From Paenirhizobium naphthalenivorans (GTDB lineage Bacteria; Pseudomonadota; Alphaproteobacteria; Rhizobiales; Rhizobiaceae), in NCBI RefSeq assembly GCF_007992095.1, contig NZ_BJZP01000003.1, positions 248,001 through 312,000 on the forward strand: a stretch of 64,000 bases of DNA. The letters run 5' to 3'. The translations under genes and the position numbers were made by a program. Shown piece by piece: positions 34,133 to 43,641 of this stretch. The stretch's first letter is position 1. The number at the start of each line of letters is the position of its first letter. The notes below the pieces were generated by a model. The model was not told the DNA's origin and did not search any database. It was given only the letters and a program-made list of their open reading frames with translations.

Positions 34133-34717
34133 TCACATGGGAAGAGGAAGCGGCGCAACGCCGATCAAAAGCAAATGCAGCTTCCAGATGAACAATCCCC
34201 AGACGACGATGCCGCCGACCACCGCCGCCACATCATAAATTCCCGAGACAAACGGGCGCAGCGTAATCTCGCCGGCGCGCTGGCGGCGCTTCAGCGAAAT
34301 GCGCACAATCACACCCCAGGCAAGAAAGGAGCCGAACAGCAGCACCGAGGCGAGATCGCCATTGGAGAGAAGATGCGCGAGCGCCCAGATCTTCACCGAC
34401 AGCACCATCGGATGCTTGGTCTTCGTGGCGATATGGCCGGCCGGCAGAAGGCCAGCGATCAGACAGATCATGGCGAACAGCATCAGTGTCAGCGTCAGGT
34501 GCGTCATGCCCTTGGGCGGGAACCACAGGTCGACCACCGGCGCCTGTTGCCAGCCGTAGACCAGAACGACGAGCGAGATGACACTTGCCACACCGTGGAT
34601 GGCCTTCCAGCCACCATCACCGAACCTCTCCACCATCGCCGTGCGGAACCCCGGGGCGACGACGCGGACCATGTGCGTGCCGATGAAAAGTATGATCCCA
34701 AGGATCAGGACTGTCAT
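34133..34717 (-). CDS. NnrU family membrane protein
   Basis: A 194 aa integral membrane protein with about five to six helices (first MTVLILGIILFIGTHMVRV). The conserved KTKHPMVLSVKIWALAHLLSNGD segment is the NnrU/isoprenylcysteine-methyltransferase-like signature. NnrU was first linked to nitric oxide reduction in Rhodobacter, and a relative (15-cis-zeta-carotene isomerase) acts on carotenoids. No nitrogen-oxide genes are nearby, so the role here is unknown. Confidence 0.88.
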   Translation of the reverse strand: MTVLILGIILFIGTHMVRVVAPGFRTAMVERFGDGGWKAIHGVASVISLVVLVYGWQQAPVVDLWFPPKGMTHLTLTLMLFAMICLIAGLLPAGHIATKTKHPMVLSVKIWALAHLLSNGDLASVLLFGSFLAWGVIVRISLKRRQRAGEITLRPFVSGIYDVAAVVGGIVVWGLFIWKLHLLLIGVAPLPLPM

Positions 34718-34845
34718 GGTGGAACCTCAATCAGTGAATTGCCTTTGATTGGCATAAAGGTCGGCGCGCGGAAATTCCAGCCCGTTCAAAGCTTCGCCGC
34801 ATTTGCCTGACAGAAAACCACCCTTGATCCTTGTCAGGTTTTTCG

Positions 34846-35844
34846 ATGTCGCGTCCGTATTGTGTCTCTTCCCTTCTCATCCTGCTTCTCGCACAGCCGG
34901 CGTTGGCCGATCCGCGGGAGACCCCGACGGTACCCAGGCCGAAGCAGCTGTTGCTGATTTCCTTCGATGGGGCCCATGACAATGCCTTGTGGGTGAAGAG
35001 CCGCGACATCGCGCGTCGCGCCAACGCGCATTTCACCTATTTTCTCTCCTGCACGATGCTGATCCCGCGCGCCGAGGCCAAGGGCTACAAGGGGCCTGGC
35101 ATGAAGGCCGGCAAGTCCAATATCGGCTTTGCCCCGAGCGCCGAGAATGTGGCGATCCGGCTCGACCATATCTGGAACGCCCGCCAGGAGGGGCACGAGA
35201 TCGCCAGCCATGCCTGCGGCCATTTCGACGGAAAGGACTGGACCAAAGCGGACTGGCTGTCCGAGTTCCAAACGTTCCGCGAAGTCGTCGCCAACGCGTG
35301 GAAGGCAAACGGCCTTGCCGACAGGGAGCCGCGAGGCTGGGCGGCTTTCGCCAGGGCCAGCATCCGCGGCTTCCGCGCGCCCTATCTCTCGGCGCCCGAC
35401 AGTCTGGTGGCAGCGGAAAGGGAGTTCGGCTTCACCTACGACGCAAGCCTCGTCACCAAGGGAGCGATGCCACCCGACGAGAATGGTTCGCTCGTGCGCT
35501 TTGGCCTGCCGCTGATCCCCGAAGGGCCGAAGAACCGCAACATCATCGGCATGGACTATAATCTTTTCATCCGCCACTCGGCCGGTATGGACAATCCCTC
35601 GCAATCGCGGGAATTCGAGGAGCGTAGCTACGCGGCCTTCAAGGCCGCCTTCGACAAGGAGTACGAGGGTGATCGGATCCCGCTGCAATTCGGCTTTCAT
35701 TTCGTCGAGATGAATGGCGGCGCCTACTGGCGGGCAATGGAACGGCTGGTAACCGATGTCTGCCACCGTGCCGACGTCGCCTGCGTCAGCTATTCCGAGG
35801 CGATCGATCTTCTGGCGAAGCAGGCGGAAAAGCCGCACTCCTGA
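34846..35844 (+). CDS. Secreted polysaccharide deacetylase-like protein
   Basis: A 332 aa protein with a signal peptide (MSRPYCVSSLLILLLAQPALA) and a polysaccharide-deacetylase/chitooligosaccharide-deacetylase fold. The first strand has LISFDGAHDN, where the usual catalytic-metal motif TFDDG is altered, and EIASHACGHFDGKDW supplies the metal-binding His pair (HxxxH). RAPYL gives the second conserved motif. It is likely exported to the periplasm to act on cell-envelope sugar or be a non-catalytic relative. ATG 34846 is preferred over TTG 34831 because it starts the signal peptide. Confidence 0.78.
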   Translation: MSRPYCVSSLLILLLAQPALADPRETPTVPRPKQLLLISFDGAHDNALWVKSRDIARRANAHFTYFLSCTMLIPRAEAKGYKGPGMKAGKSNIGFAPSAENVAIRLDHIWNARQEGHEIASHACGHFDGKDWTKADWLSEFQTFREVVANAWKANGLADREPRGWAAFARASIRGFRAPYLSAPDSLVAAEREFGFTYDASLVTKGAMPPDENGSLVRFGLPLIPEGPKNRNIIGMDYNLFIRHSAGMDNPSQSREFEERSYAAFKAAFDKEYEGDRIPLQFGFHFVEMNGGAYWRAMERLVTDVCHRADVACVSYSEAIDLLAKQAEKPHS

Positions 35845-36158
35845 TCTTTGCCGTGGGGAAATTTTTCCCGGAACTGAAATTTTCACGCAATCCAATCAAG
35901 CACATGGCCGACCGCGAACGCTGCGATTGTCCCCGTCCGCGCGGCCCGATCTATCCTGACCGGGTCATCGGACGGGACACCGGGTCGCGAACCGGCTTCC
36001 TCCATCCTCTTCGAGGCTCGGCGCCGATGACGGTCGTGACGGGACGGTGAGCGGCATTTTGACGATCCCCGCGAGCCGAAAGGCGCCCCAAACGACCGGG
36101 GCAGGCGGAAAGCCTGATACCTTTACCCAGTTTCAACCCCGCCTGCCCTCCTCCCGAA

Positions 36159-36189
36159 AGCAAAACCGCGCCGGACGTCCCCGGCGCGG
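36159..36189 (-). terminator. Intrinsic terminator downstream of bacA
   Basis: Stem CCGCGCCGG/CCGGCGCGG (36166-36189) with a 6-nt loop, followed on the minus strand by TTTTGCTTT. It lies in the 372-bp gap 35845-36216 between the converging deacetylase and bacA genes, in which I see no further gene. Confidence 0.82.
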
Positions 36190-36216
36190 CCAAAGTTGCT
36201 GCGGTCTTCGGCAGGC

Positions 36217-37482
36217 TTATTTCCTGCCAACCACGTCACCGTTGTCAGCCAGATATTCCTGATCGATACCCGGCAGCGGTTCGTTGTCGATTGCGGCCTC
36301 GAAGGCGCGCAAGCGCTTTTGAATCGACAGCAACTCGACGATCGTCGGCCAAACGTTGACCAGATACTGGAACGAGTTCGACACCTGACCGAAGGCCGTT
36401 AGAATCTGCTGGAAGATACCATAAGTGATCTTCACGGCCACGATGGTCGGAACGAGGAAGAAATACAGGAACAATCCATCGGCCTGCCCGTAGAAGGAAC
36501 GAGCCAGATTGAAATAGGTGTAGTGGAAATACAGCCGAAAATAGTTGCGTCGGACATTAATGAACAGTTCGGCGATGGTCAGCGGCTGAGCGCGGTCGGC
36601 GTGGTCCTCGCCATAGACCAGTTCTTTACGGTAGGCGGCTTCGACGCGCTGATTGCGGAATTCCAGCCCCGGAAGCTTGATGCCGACGAGCGCCAAAAGC
36701 GCCGTTCCGAACACCGACCAGACCAGCGCCAACCAGAACAGGCTGTGCGGAATGCTGCCGATGATCGGTAGTTCGGTGACATAACCTGATAGCATGAACA
36801 GGATCGGCAGGAAGGCCACGAGGTTCATCACCGCGTTGATCAGACTGACGCCGAGTCCCTCGAAGGTGGAGGCAAACCGCATCGTATCTTCCTGGACACG
36901 CTGCGAGGCGCCTTCGATATGACGCACCTTCGGCCACATCGACATGTAGTAATTGTTCATCGCCGTGCGCCAGCGAAAGACGTAATGACTGACGAAGAAG
37001 CGCACGACCACGAAGACGGCAACATTCAGGAAAGCGATGCTCCAGAAGGTGATCATCAGACTGTAGAAGTCCCAAGTCGTGACCCCCGGCTTGCCCTGAA
37101 GGGCATTCTGCAAGAGGTCGCCGAAGGGACGGCGCCAGTTGTTGAGGAGCACAGAGACCTGAACGTCAAAATACGTGGTGAAAATAATGAAGTAGGAGCC
37201 CCATATGGCCCAGTGCCGCCATGGGTGGTCCTTGGCGTAGAACTCCCAGAACAACCCGAAGGCCAACGCCCACACGCCGGTGTAGAGATAGAACCACAGA
37301 TAGTCGGGCGTAACGAAAAAGCTCAGGTTGATGATCGGCTCGGCGTCTTCCGGCAACGGCGGCAATCCGATGGCAGTCCCCATCTGTGCACCGAACAGAT
37401 ACCAGACAAGGATCGACAGGAGCGTCCAGATTGCGAAGGATGAAAAGAACAGTTTCGGCTTGGGAAAGAAGGATTGGAACAC
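36217..37482 (-). CDS. bacA: BacA/SbmA peptide antibiotic transporter
   Basis: A roughly 421 aa inner-membrane protein of the SbmA/BacA family that imports proline-rich and NCR peptides by proton motive force. In S. meliloti and Brucella it is needed for chronic infection and affects lipid A very-long-chain fatty acids. The family N-terminus [12 protein letters not shown], then [35 protein letters not shown] and [26 protein letters not shown] are all present, with about seven helices. The family start corresponds to GTG 37482. The frame continues upstream to ATG 37578/TTG 37581 with 32 extra residues, and no start has a good ribosome binding site. Confidence 0.93.
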   Translation of the reverse strand: MFQSFFPKPKLFFSSFAIWTLLSILVWYLFGAQMGTAIGLPPLPEDAEPIINLSFFVTPDYLWFYLYTGVWALAFGLFWEFYAKDHPWRHWAIWGSYFIIFTTYFDVQVSVLLNNWRRPFGDLLQNALQGKPGVTTWDFYSLMITFWSIAFLNVAVFVVVRFFVSHYVFRWRTAMNNYYMSMWPKVRHIEGASQRVQEDTMRFASTFEGLGVSLINAVMNLVAFLPILFMLSGYVTELPIIGSIPHSLFWLALVWSVFGTALLALVGIKLPGLEFRNQRVEAAYRKELVYGEDHADRAQPLTIAELFINVRRNYFRLYFHYTYFNLARSFYGQADGLFLYFFLVPTIVAVKITYGIFQQILTAFGQVSNSFQYLVNVWPTIVELLSIQKRLRAFEAAIDNEPLPGIDQEYLADNGDVVGRK

Positions 37483-37648
37483 GGAGTGGTCTGCTTTCTC
37501 GGCGTGGGACAAGAGGGCCTTCAAGAAACCGCTCTTTGGCGCGAAACTAGGGCAGAAAAAAGTGGCCAGCAATGCCATCAACCGATTGTGACGGATTTGG
37601 CCTGCGCCAATTCACAGTTTCACGCCAACGTGTGGCTTTGCCGTCAAA

Positions 37649-38818
37649 TCAGGGCAGACGGCGCTGGACCGGCAGGATCAGCCCGGCCGACACCAGAAGC
37701 ACGGCCGCCGCCACAAGGCTCGGCGCGGAAAAGCTCCCGGTGCGTTCGGCCAGCCAGCCGGCGCAAAGCGGTCCGACGATCTGGCCGATGCCGAAGGCGG
37801 CGGTCATGAAGGCGAGCGCGCGGCGTGGACTTTGCGGCGAAAGCGCACGTCCCAGCCTCAGGCCATACGCGGTGATGATCATGAAGGTCGCGCCAAGCAG
37901 CGCCCCGCCGACCAGCGGCGCTGCCGGCGACGGCAGGGCGACGGAGGCGAGCACGCCCGCCGCCTCGACCAGCAGTCCTGCGAGATAGGCGCCGCCGAGA
38001 CCCTTGCGGTGCATCACCGGTCGCCAGAGAAACAACGAGGCCGCCGCCGTGCAGCCGGTGACGAACCAGGTGAGGAACTCTACCATCGGGCCTGCGTTGG
38101 CCATGCGTGCCATGGTGACGATGAAGGTCGCCGTCACCACATAGCCGAAGCCGAACAGGCCGTAGGAGAGCATCGTCAGGATGACGGCGGGGCTCCAGAC
38201 GATCGGCGGTTCGTGGGGCACGTCCGCGGCGTGAACGGGCGCTCGGGGCAAAAAACGGGCGACGAAGAGGAAGACGGCAAAGGTCACGCCCGCCCCCGCC
38301 AGCCAGTCCGCCCGCCAGCCGAAACCGGCAAGCCCGACAAGCATGATCATCAGCGACGATGCGGCTATGCCGAAACCCACGCCGGCAAAATGGGCCGACT
38401 GCACGGCCTCGTTTCCGGCGCGCGCAGCATGGCCAAGCACGATCGAGGTGATGAAGATCATGGCGAAAGCGCTGGCGATACCGGACAGGAAGCGCAGCAC
38501 GACGAAGGCTGCGACCGAATCGGTCAACCCCATTCCGGCCATAAGCAGCGCGGTGAACAACAGCGAGGCAAGGCCGAGCCAACGGTCCCGCCCGTTCGCC
38601 CAGCCGTAGGCTCCCACCACCGCGCCGGCGAGATAGCCGGTGAAATTGGCCGCGGCGATCACCCCAGCCTCGGTCGAGGACAGCCCGAGATCGGCGATCA
38701 TCCCCGGCAGGATCGGCGTAAAGGAAAAACGCCCGAACCCCATGGCCGCCGCCATGGAGAGCGCGCCGGCTGTGGCGGTGGCAAGGAGGTGGGCGCGATC
38801 GGTGCGGGCTATTGTCAT
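37649..38818 (-). CDS. YbfB/YjiJ family MFS transporter
   Basis: A 389 aa major-facilitator protein with 12 predicted helices. The first helix contains the family mark AMGFGRFSFTPILPGMIADLGLS, and the loop after helix 2 has YGWANGRDRW. Substrate unknown; the family is often near metabolite or drug-efflux genes. ATG 38818 is used; further upstream codons lack coding character. It is alone on the minus strand, 67 bp upstream (in its own direction downstream) of the bacA 5' region, so read-through into bacA is conceivable. Confidence 0.88.
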   Translation of the reverse strand: MTIARTDRAHLLATATAGALSMAAAMGFGRFSFTPILPGMIADLGLSSTEAGVIAAANFTGYLAGAVVGAYGWANGRDRWLGLASLLFTALLMAGMGLTDSVAAFVVLRFLSGIASAFAMIFITSIVLGHAARAGNEAVQSAHFAGVGFGIAASSLMIMLVGLAGFGWRADWLAGAGVTFAVFLFVARFLPRAPVHAADVPHEPPIVWSPAVILTMLSYGLFGFGYVVTATFIVTMARMANAGPMVEFLTWFVTGCTAAASLFLWRPVMHRKGLGGAYLAGLLVEAAGVLASVALPSPAAPLVGGALLGATFMIITAYGLRLGRALSPQSPRRALAFMTAAFGIGQIVGPLCAGWLAERTGSFSAPSLVAAAVLLVSAGLILPVQRRLP

Positions 38819-38998
38819 GGTTGCGTTTATTGCACCGCGGGAGGACGCCCACAAACCACAAATACTGATCGTGGATGTAATCGGCTGAGATGGATTGCGC
38901 TGTTTCGCGCGACAATCTGCGCCGCTGGCTCACAAACCCTGGCTTGCCCCGGTCGCAAAAATCGCTAGTGGAGGGGAAACGACTTCAAGGAGTGCCCC

Positions 38999-39229
38999 AT
39001 GAGCGATCTTACACTGAGCCAGGCCATCGACAACATCTACACCTCGATCAACAACGACAACGAGGAGATCGACCTCCACATCGCGGCGCTGAAGGCGGCC
39101 ATGGCCCGCGAGGGCGTCAAGGAGGCGGTTTTCGAGCCCGCAAGGCTCGCCCAGTCCAATCGCCAGGGCCGCAAGATCATGCAGTCCTACTTCAAGAAAA
39201 AGGGCGTGGCCGTCGCGTTCTCGGCCTGA
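38999..39229 (+). CDS. Small conserved hypothetical protein
   Basis: A 76 aa protein with no membrane segment. The first half is helical and acidic (LSQAIDNIYTSINNDNEEIDLHIAALKAAM), the second half basic (SNRQGRKIMQSYFKKKG). AAGGAG precedes the ATG at ideal spacing, so it is very probably translated. The size and sequence look like a rhizobial orphan family; I cannot name a function. It is flanked by converging map and divergent MFS genes. Confidence 0.72.
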   Translation: MSDLTLSQAIDNIYTSINNDNEEIDLHIAALKAAMAREGVKEAVFEPARLAQSNRQGRKIMQSYFKKKGVAVAFSA

Positions 39230-39270
39230 GATCAGGCGGCCGCCCCGCGAGCCGCATTGGCCTTACGCCC

Positions 39271-40020
39271 TCAGTCGACGAGCGTCAGGATGATCGGGCC
39301 GTTCTTCGTGACGACGATGGTGTGCTCGAACTGTACGGTCGGCGCCTTAGGTTCGCTGTAGAGCGTCCACGGGTCGTCGCCGTCTTCGGCCCATAGGCCA
39401 CCGAGCGACAGGAAGGGTTCGATGGTGAAGACCAGCCCCTCCTCCATGATCCGCGTCTCATCCGGATCCGGCCAGGTGGACAGTTCCTTTGGCTCCTCGT
39501 GCAGCGAATGGCCGATGCCGTGGCTGGCGAGGTTCTGGATCAGCGTATAGCGGTTCTTGCGGGCGAAAGTGCCGATCGCATTGCCGATGGCGGCCATCGG
39601 GTGACCGGTGCGCACCTGGCCGAGACCGACCCACATCGCCCGTTTGCCGTCGCGGCAGAGCTTCTCGATCTTCGGCTTGACCGGCGGCACGATGAAGGAC
39701 GAGCCGGTATCGCCGAACAGGCCGTTCTTGACGCCCGACACGTCGATGTTGACGAGATCGCCGGCCTGGATCTTGCGATCGCCGGGAATGCCATGCGCCA
39801 CTTCCTCGTTGACGCTGATGCAGGTCGCGCCCGGAAACTCGTAGCAGAATTCCGGCGCCGACTGCGCTCCGGCATCCTCCAGCACCTTGCGGCCGATCAC
39901 ATCGAGTTCGCGGGTGGTGATGCCCGGTTCCAGCGCCGCCCCCATGATCTTCACCGCGTTTCCGCAGATCCGGCCGATTTCCTTCAGCCCGTTGAGGTCG
40001 TCTTCGCTGGAAACAATCAT
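39271..40020 (-). CDS. map: Type I methionine aminopeptidase
   Basis: A 249 aa metalloenzyme that removes N-terminal Met from new proteins. The five metal ligands are seen: Asp in LVNIDVSG and GDTGSSF, His in ASHGIGHSLHE, Glu in FTIEPFLSL and the last Glu in QFEHTIVV. The ATG at 40020 is followed by the standard short type I N-terminus without a zinc-finger extension. Essential housekeeping gene; the neighbours are unrelated. Confidence 0.96.
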   Translation of the reverse strand: MIVSSEDDLNGLKEIGRICGNAVKIMGAALEPGITTRELDVIGRKVLEDAGAQSAPEFCYEFPGATCISVNEEVAHGIPGDRKIQAGDLVNIDVSGVKNGLFGDTGSSFIVPPVKPKIEKLCRDGKRAMWVGLGQVRTGHPMAAIGNAIGTFARKNRYTLIQNLASHGIGHSLHEEPKELSTWPDPDETRIMEEGLVFTIEPFLSLGGLWAEDGDDPWTLYSEPKAPTVQFEHTIVVTKNGPIILTLVD

Positions 40021-40073
40021 CGCTCGTCTTCCGGGCTTTCGCCCGCTCTTTGCTGTTTTGGGATGGCCGGTGC

Positions 40074-41126
40074 TTACGCCCCCGCTTCCGACGGGGTCAA
40101 CGCCTTTCTGACCAGCGGCGCGACTTTTGTGCCGTAGAGTTCGATGCCACGCATGATGTCGCGGTGCGGCATCGGACCGATCGCCATCTGCAGCATGAAG
40201 CGGTCATTGCCGAAGATCTTGTGGTTGGCGACGATCTTTTCCGCGACCGTCTCCGGGTCGCCGACGAAGAGCGCTCCTTGTGGCCCGCGCGCGGCGTCGA
40301 ACTGGCCACGATTGGTCGGTCCCCAGCCGCGCTCGCGGCCGATCCTGTTCATCACGACGGCCTGCGGTTCGTAGAAGGTGTCGGCCGCCGCCTCGGTCGT
40401 GTCGGCGATGAAGCCATGCACGTTGATCGAGGTCTTGAGCGTCTTTGCATCCACCCCCGCCTTGGCAGCACTCTGGCGATAAAGATCAAACAGCGGGGCA
40501 AAGCGACGCGGCTCTCCGCCAATGATGGCAAGCGCCAGCGGTAGGCCGAGATAGCCGGCGCGCGCCGCCGACTGCGGCGTGCCGCCGATGGCGATCCACA
40601 GCGGCAGCGGATCCTGCAGCGGCCTCGGATAAACGCCGCGCCCGGCGATGGGTTTGCGCGTCTGGCCCTCCCAGGTCACCACCTCGTTATCGCGGATTTC
40701 CATCAGCAATTGCAGCTTCTCGGCAAACAGCAGGTCGTAATCATCGAGTTCGTAGCCGAACAGCGGAAAGCTCTCGATGAACGACCCTCGCCCGGCCATG
40801 ATCTCGACCCGGCCGTTCGACAGCAGATCGACGGTGGCGAACTGCTGGAAGACGCGCACCGGATCGTCGGAGGAAAGCACGGTGACCGCGCTCGACAGCC
40901 GGATGTTCTTCGTCTTGACCGCAACTGCCGCGAGAATGGTCGAGGGCGACGAGGCCATGTAGTCGGGCCGGTGATGCTCGCCGAGACCGAAGACATCGAG
41001 CCCCACCTCGTCGGCGAGCTGGATTTCCTCCAGCAAGTCATCGAGGCGGCGCTTGGCCTCGACGCCCTTGTTGGCCGCGTTCGGATCGACATCCGCGAAA
41101 GTGTAAAGGCCGAGTTCCATCTGCAT
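40074..41126 (-). CDS. LLM class flavin-dependent oxidoreductase
   Basis: A 350 aa luciferase-like flavin monooxygenase/reductase TIM barrel. It begins [14 protein letters not shown], has [10 protein letters not shown] and [38 protein letters not shown], the FMN-binding pattern of the family. It probably uses FMNH2 or F420-like flavin to oxidise an unknown organic compound. ATG 41126 lies after AAGGAGACGA, which decides the start; a long open frame continues further upstream but is not coding. No reductase gene is adjacent. Confidence 0.88.
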   Translation of the reverse strand: MQMELGLYTFADVDPNAANKGVEAKRRLDDLLEEIQLADEVGLDVFGLGEHHRPDYMASSPSTILAAVAVKTKNIRLSSAVTVLSSDDPVRVFQQFATVDLLSNGRVEIMAGRGSFIESFPLFGYELDDYDLLFAEKLQLLMEIRDNEVVTWEGQTRKPIAGRGVYPRPLQDPLPLWIAIGGTPQSAARAGYLGLPLALAIIGGEPRRFAPLFDLYRQSAAKAGVDAKTLKTSINVHGFIADTTEAAADTFYEPQAVVMNRIGRERGWGPTNRGQFDAARGPQGALFVGDPETVAEKIVANHKIFGNDRFMLQMAIGPMPHRDIMRGIELYGTKVAPLVRKALTPSEAGA

Positions 41127-41364
41127 TCGTCTCCTTGCTTGGACTGAACAGATAGCGCCGCGGGCGGCCGTGGCAAATCCCGCCGGCGGAGACGCAGTGT
41201 TCGACGCGCCACCATTGAAGCCATGGCCAAAGCAACGCGCACGGCCGGGAATAAGCTGGAGACGGAAATAAAAACGCAATTGCCAGCCCGCGCGATTCGG
41301 GCATAACCTTTCCTGTCCATTGCGGCGCAACAGAACGCCGACGCCTTTCGGGAGAGAATTTGAG

Positions 41365-42138
41365 ATGAAGAGAACAGTCGTTGTCACCGGATCGACCAGC
41401 GGCATCGGCCTGGCCATTGCCCGGGCATTCGCCGCCCATGGCGATAACGTCGTTATCAACGGCTTTGGCGACGCCAGCGACATCGAGGCGATCCGCCAGA
41501 GCCTGGAAGTGGCAGGCGCACGCGCGATCTATCATGGCGCCGACATGTCGAAACCCGCCGAGATCGACGACCTGATGGCGACAGCGGCCCATGAGTTCGG
41601 CATGGTCGACGTACTGGTCAACAATGCCGGCATCCAGCATGTCTCGCCGGTCGAGGATTTTCCGCCGGAGAAGTGGGACCAGATCATCGCCATCAATCTG
41701 TCCAGCTCCTTCCATACCATTCGCGCCGCCGTTCCCGCGATGAAGGAAAAGAAGGCCGGCCGCATCATCAATGTCGCTTCGGCCCACGGCCTGATCGCCT
41801 CACCCTTCAAGTCGGCCTATGTCGCCGCCAAGCACGGCATCATGGGCCTGACCAAGAGCGTGGCGCTGGAACTGGCCGAATTCGGCGTGACGGCGAATGC
41901 CATCTGCCCCGGCTACGTGCTGACTCCGCTGGTCGAGAAGCAGATCCCTGACACGGCCAGGACACGTGGGATTTCGGAAGCGGAAGTGAAATCCGACGTC
42001 ATGCTGAAGTTCCAGCCCACCAAGGAATTCGTCGCCGTCGAGGATGTGGCGGCCGTCGCGATCTTTCTCGCCAGCGATGCGGCCCGGCAGATCACCGGCA
42101 CGCATATCTCGATAGACGGCGGCTGGACCGCGCAATAA
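41365..42138 (+). CDS. bdhA: 3-hydroxybutyrate dehydrogenase
   Basis: A 257 aa short-chain dehydrogenase converting 3-hydroxybutyrate to acetoacetate with NAD, for use of poly-hydroxybutyrate. Rossmann motif TGSTSGIG (about residues 8-15), [14 protein letters not shown], and the catalytic Ser/Tyr/Lys with YVAAKHG are present. The substrate-lid region [18 protein letters not shown] is that of bacterial BdhA. GGGAGAG precedes ATG 41365. It is 32 bp before xdhA, reproducing the bdhA-xdhA-xdhB operon of S. meliloti. Confidence 0.95.
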   Translation: MKRTVVVTGSTSGIGLAIARAFAAHGDNVVINGFGDASDIEAIRQSLEVAGARAIYHGADMSKPAEIDDLMATAAHEFGMVDVLVNNAGIQHVSPVEDFPPEKWDQIIAINLSSSFHTIRAAVPAMKEKKAGRIINVASAHGLIASPFKSAYVAAKHGIMGLTKSVALELAEFGVTANAICPGYVLTPLVEKQIPDTARTRGISEAEVKSDVMLKFQPTKEFVAVEDVAAVAIFLASDAARQITGTHISIDGGWTAQ

Positions 42139-42170
42139 CATCGGCCGACGAGCCAAAGAGAAGACCGTTC

Positions 42171-43640
42171 ATGACCGATTGTATCCGTTTCATCCTGAAC
42201 GGCGAGGATGTCGCCGTATCCAGCTTCGAGCCGACGCAGACGCTGCTCGACTTCCTCAGGCTGAAACGCCGGCTGACCGGCACCAAGGAAGGCTGCGCCG
42301 AGGGCGACTGTGGGGCCTGTACCGTGCTCATCGGACGGCTCGACAACGGTCGCCTCACCTATGAGACGGTCAATGCCTGCATCCGCTTCGTCGGCTCGCT
42401 CAATGCCACTCATGTGGTGACCGTCGAGCATCTCGCCGCCGACAACGGCGATCTGCATCCAGTGCAGCAGGCCATGGTCGACTGTCACGGCTCACAGTGC
42501 GGCTTTTGCACCCCCGGTTTCGTCATGTCGCTCTACGGCCTGTGGCTTTCCAACGACAATCCGTCGCGGGCCGAGATCGAACGGGCGCTCCAGGGCAATC
42601 TCTGTCGCTGCACCGGTTATGAGCCTATCGTCAAGGCCGCGGAACAGGTCTCGCGCACCCGGCCAAGCGCGCTCTTCGACCCGCTGGAGCGTGACCGCGC
42701 CAACATCATGGCGCGCCTGTGGAACCTGCATGGCAGCGACACCATCACCATCGTCAAGGATGACCGCCGCCTGATCGTTCCAGGCTCGGTATCCGCCCTT
42801 GCCGATCTTCTGGCGGAAGAACCGCAGGCCACCATCGTTGCCGGCGCGACCGATGTCGGGCTCTGGGTCACCAAGCAGATGCGACCGCTGAACCCGGTTG
42901 TCTTCATCAATCACCTGAGCGACCTGCAAGCGCTCACCGTGGACGCCAAGGGCATAACCCTTGGAGCCGGCGTGAGCTACAGCAAGGCTTATGAGACCAT
43001 CCGCGCGGAAATCCCCGCCTTTGGCCGGCTGATCGAACGCATCGGCGGCCAGCAGGTGCGCAACATGGGAACGGTCGGCGGCAATATCGCCAACGGCTCG
43101 CCGATCGGCGACACGCCGCCCGCGCTGATCGCGCTTGGCGCTTCGGTCAGACTGCGCTCGTCTTCCGGGAGCAGGGAACTCCCGCTTGAGGATTTCTTCA
43201 TCGCCTACGGCAAGCAGGACAGGAAGGCCGGCGAGTTCGTCGAATCTGTCCACGTACCCCGCCCCGAGACAGGCAGCCACTATGCCGTCTACAAGATCTC
43301 GAAACGCCGCGACGAGGATATTTCGGCACTCTGCGGCGCCTTCCACCTGACGCTCGGCGAAGACGGCAAGGTGAGCTATATCCGTATCGCCTTCGGCGGC
43401 ATGGCCGCGACCCCGAAACGGGCCCGCGCGGTGGAAGCGGCTCTCTACGCCAAGCCCTGGACAGAGGCGACCATGCTCGCCGCCCGCGACGCCTTCGACG
43501 AAGACTACCAGCCGCTCTCCGATTGGCGCGCAACAGCCGAATATCGCCAGCTGACCGCGAAGAACCTGCTGACCCGTTTCTTCCTTGAAACAACGGGTCA
43601 GCCGCAGGAGCTGAAGCGCTTTGCCCTGGAGGAGGCGTGA
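42171..43640 (+). CDS. xdhA: Xanthine dehydrogenase small (FeS/FAD) subunit
   Basis: A 489 aa subunit that moves electrons from the molybdenum site to NAD. Two [2Fe-2S] clusters are read from CAEGDCGACTV (plant-ferredoxin type) and QCGFCTPGF...CRCTGYEP (helical type). The FAD domain follows (about residues 200-370, with TIVAGATDVGLWVTK and GGNIANGSPIGD). With XdhB it oxidises hypoxanthine to xanthine and xanthine to urate. The stop is 1 bp before the xdhB start, so the two are co-translated. Confidence 0.96.
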   Translation: MTDCIRFILNGEDVAVSSFEPTQTLLDFLRLKRRLTGTKEGCAEGDCGACTVLIGRLDNGRLTYETVNACIRFVGSLNATHVVTVEHLAADNGDLHPVQQAMVDCHGSQCGFCTPGFVMSLYGLWLSNDNPSRAEIERALQGNLCRCTGYEPIVKAAEQVSRTRPSALFDPLERDRANIMARLWNLHGSDTITIVKDDRRLIVPGSVSALADLLAEEPQATIVAGATDVGLWVTKQMRPLNPVVFINHLSDLQALTVDAKGITLGAGVSYSKAYETIRAEIPAFGRLIERIGGQQVRNMGTVGGNIANGSPIGDTPPALIALGASVRLRSSSGSRELPLEDFFIAYGKQDRKAGEFVESVHVPRPETGSHYAVYKISKRRDEDISALCGAFHLTLGEDGKVSYIRIAFGGMAATPKRARAVEAALYAKPWTEATMLAARDAFDEDYQPLSDWRATAEYRQLTAKNLLTRFFLETTGQPQELKRFALEEA

Positions 43641-43641
43641 C

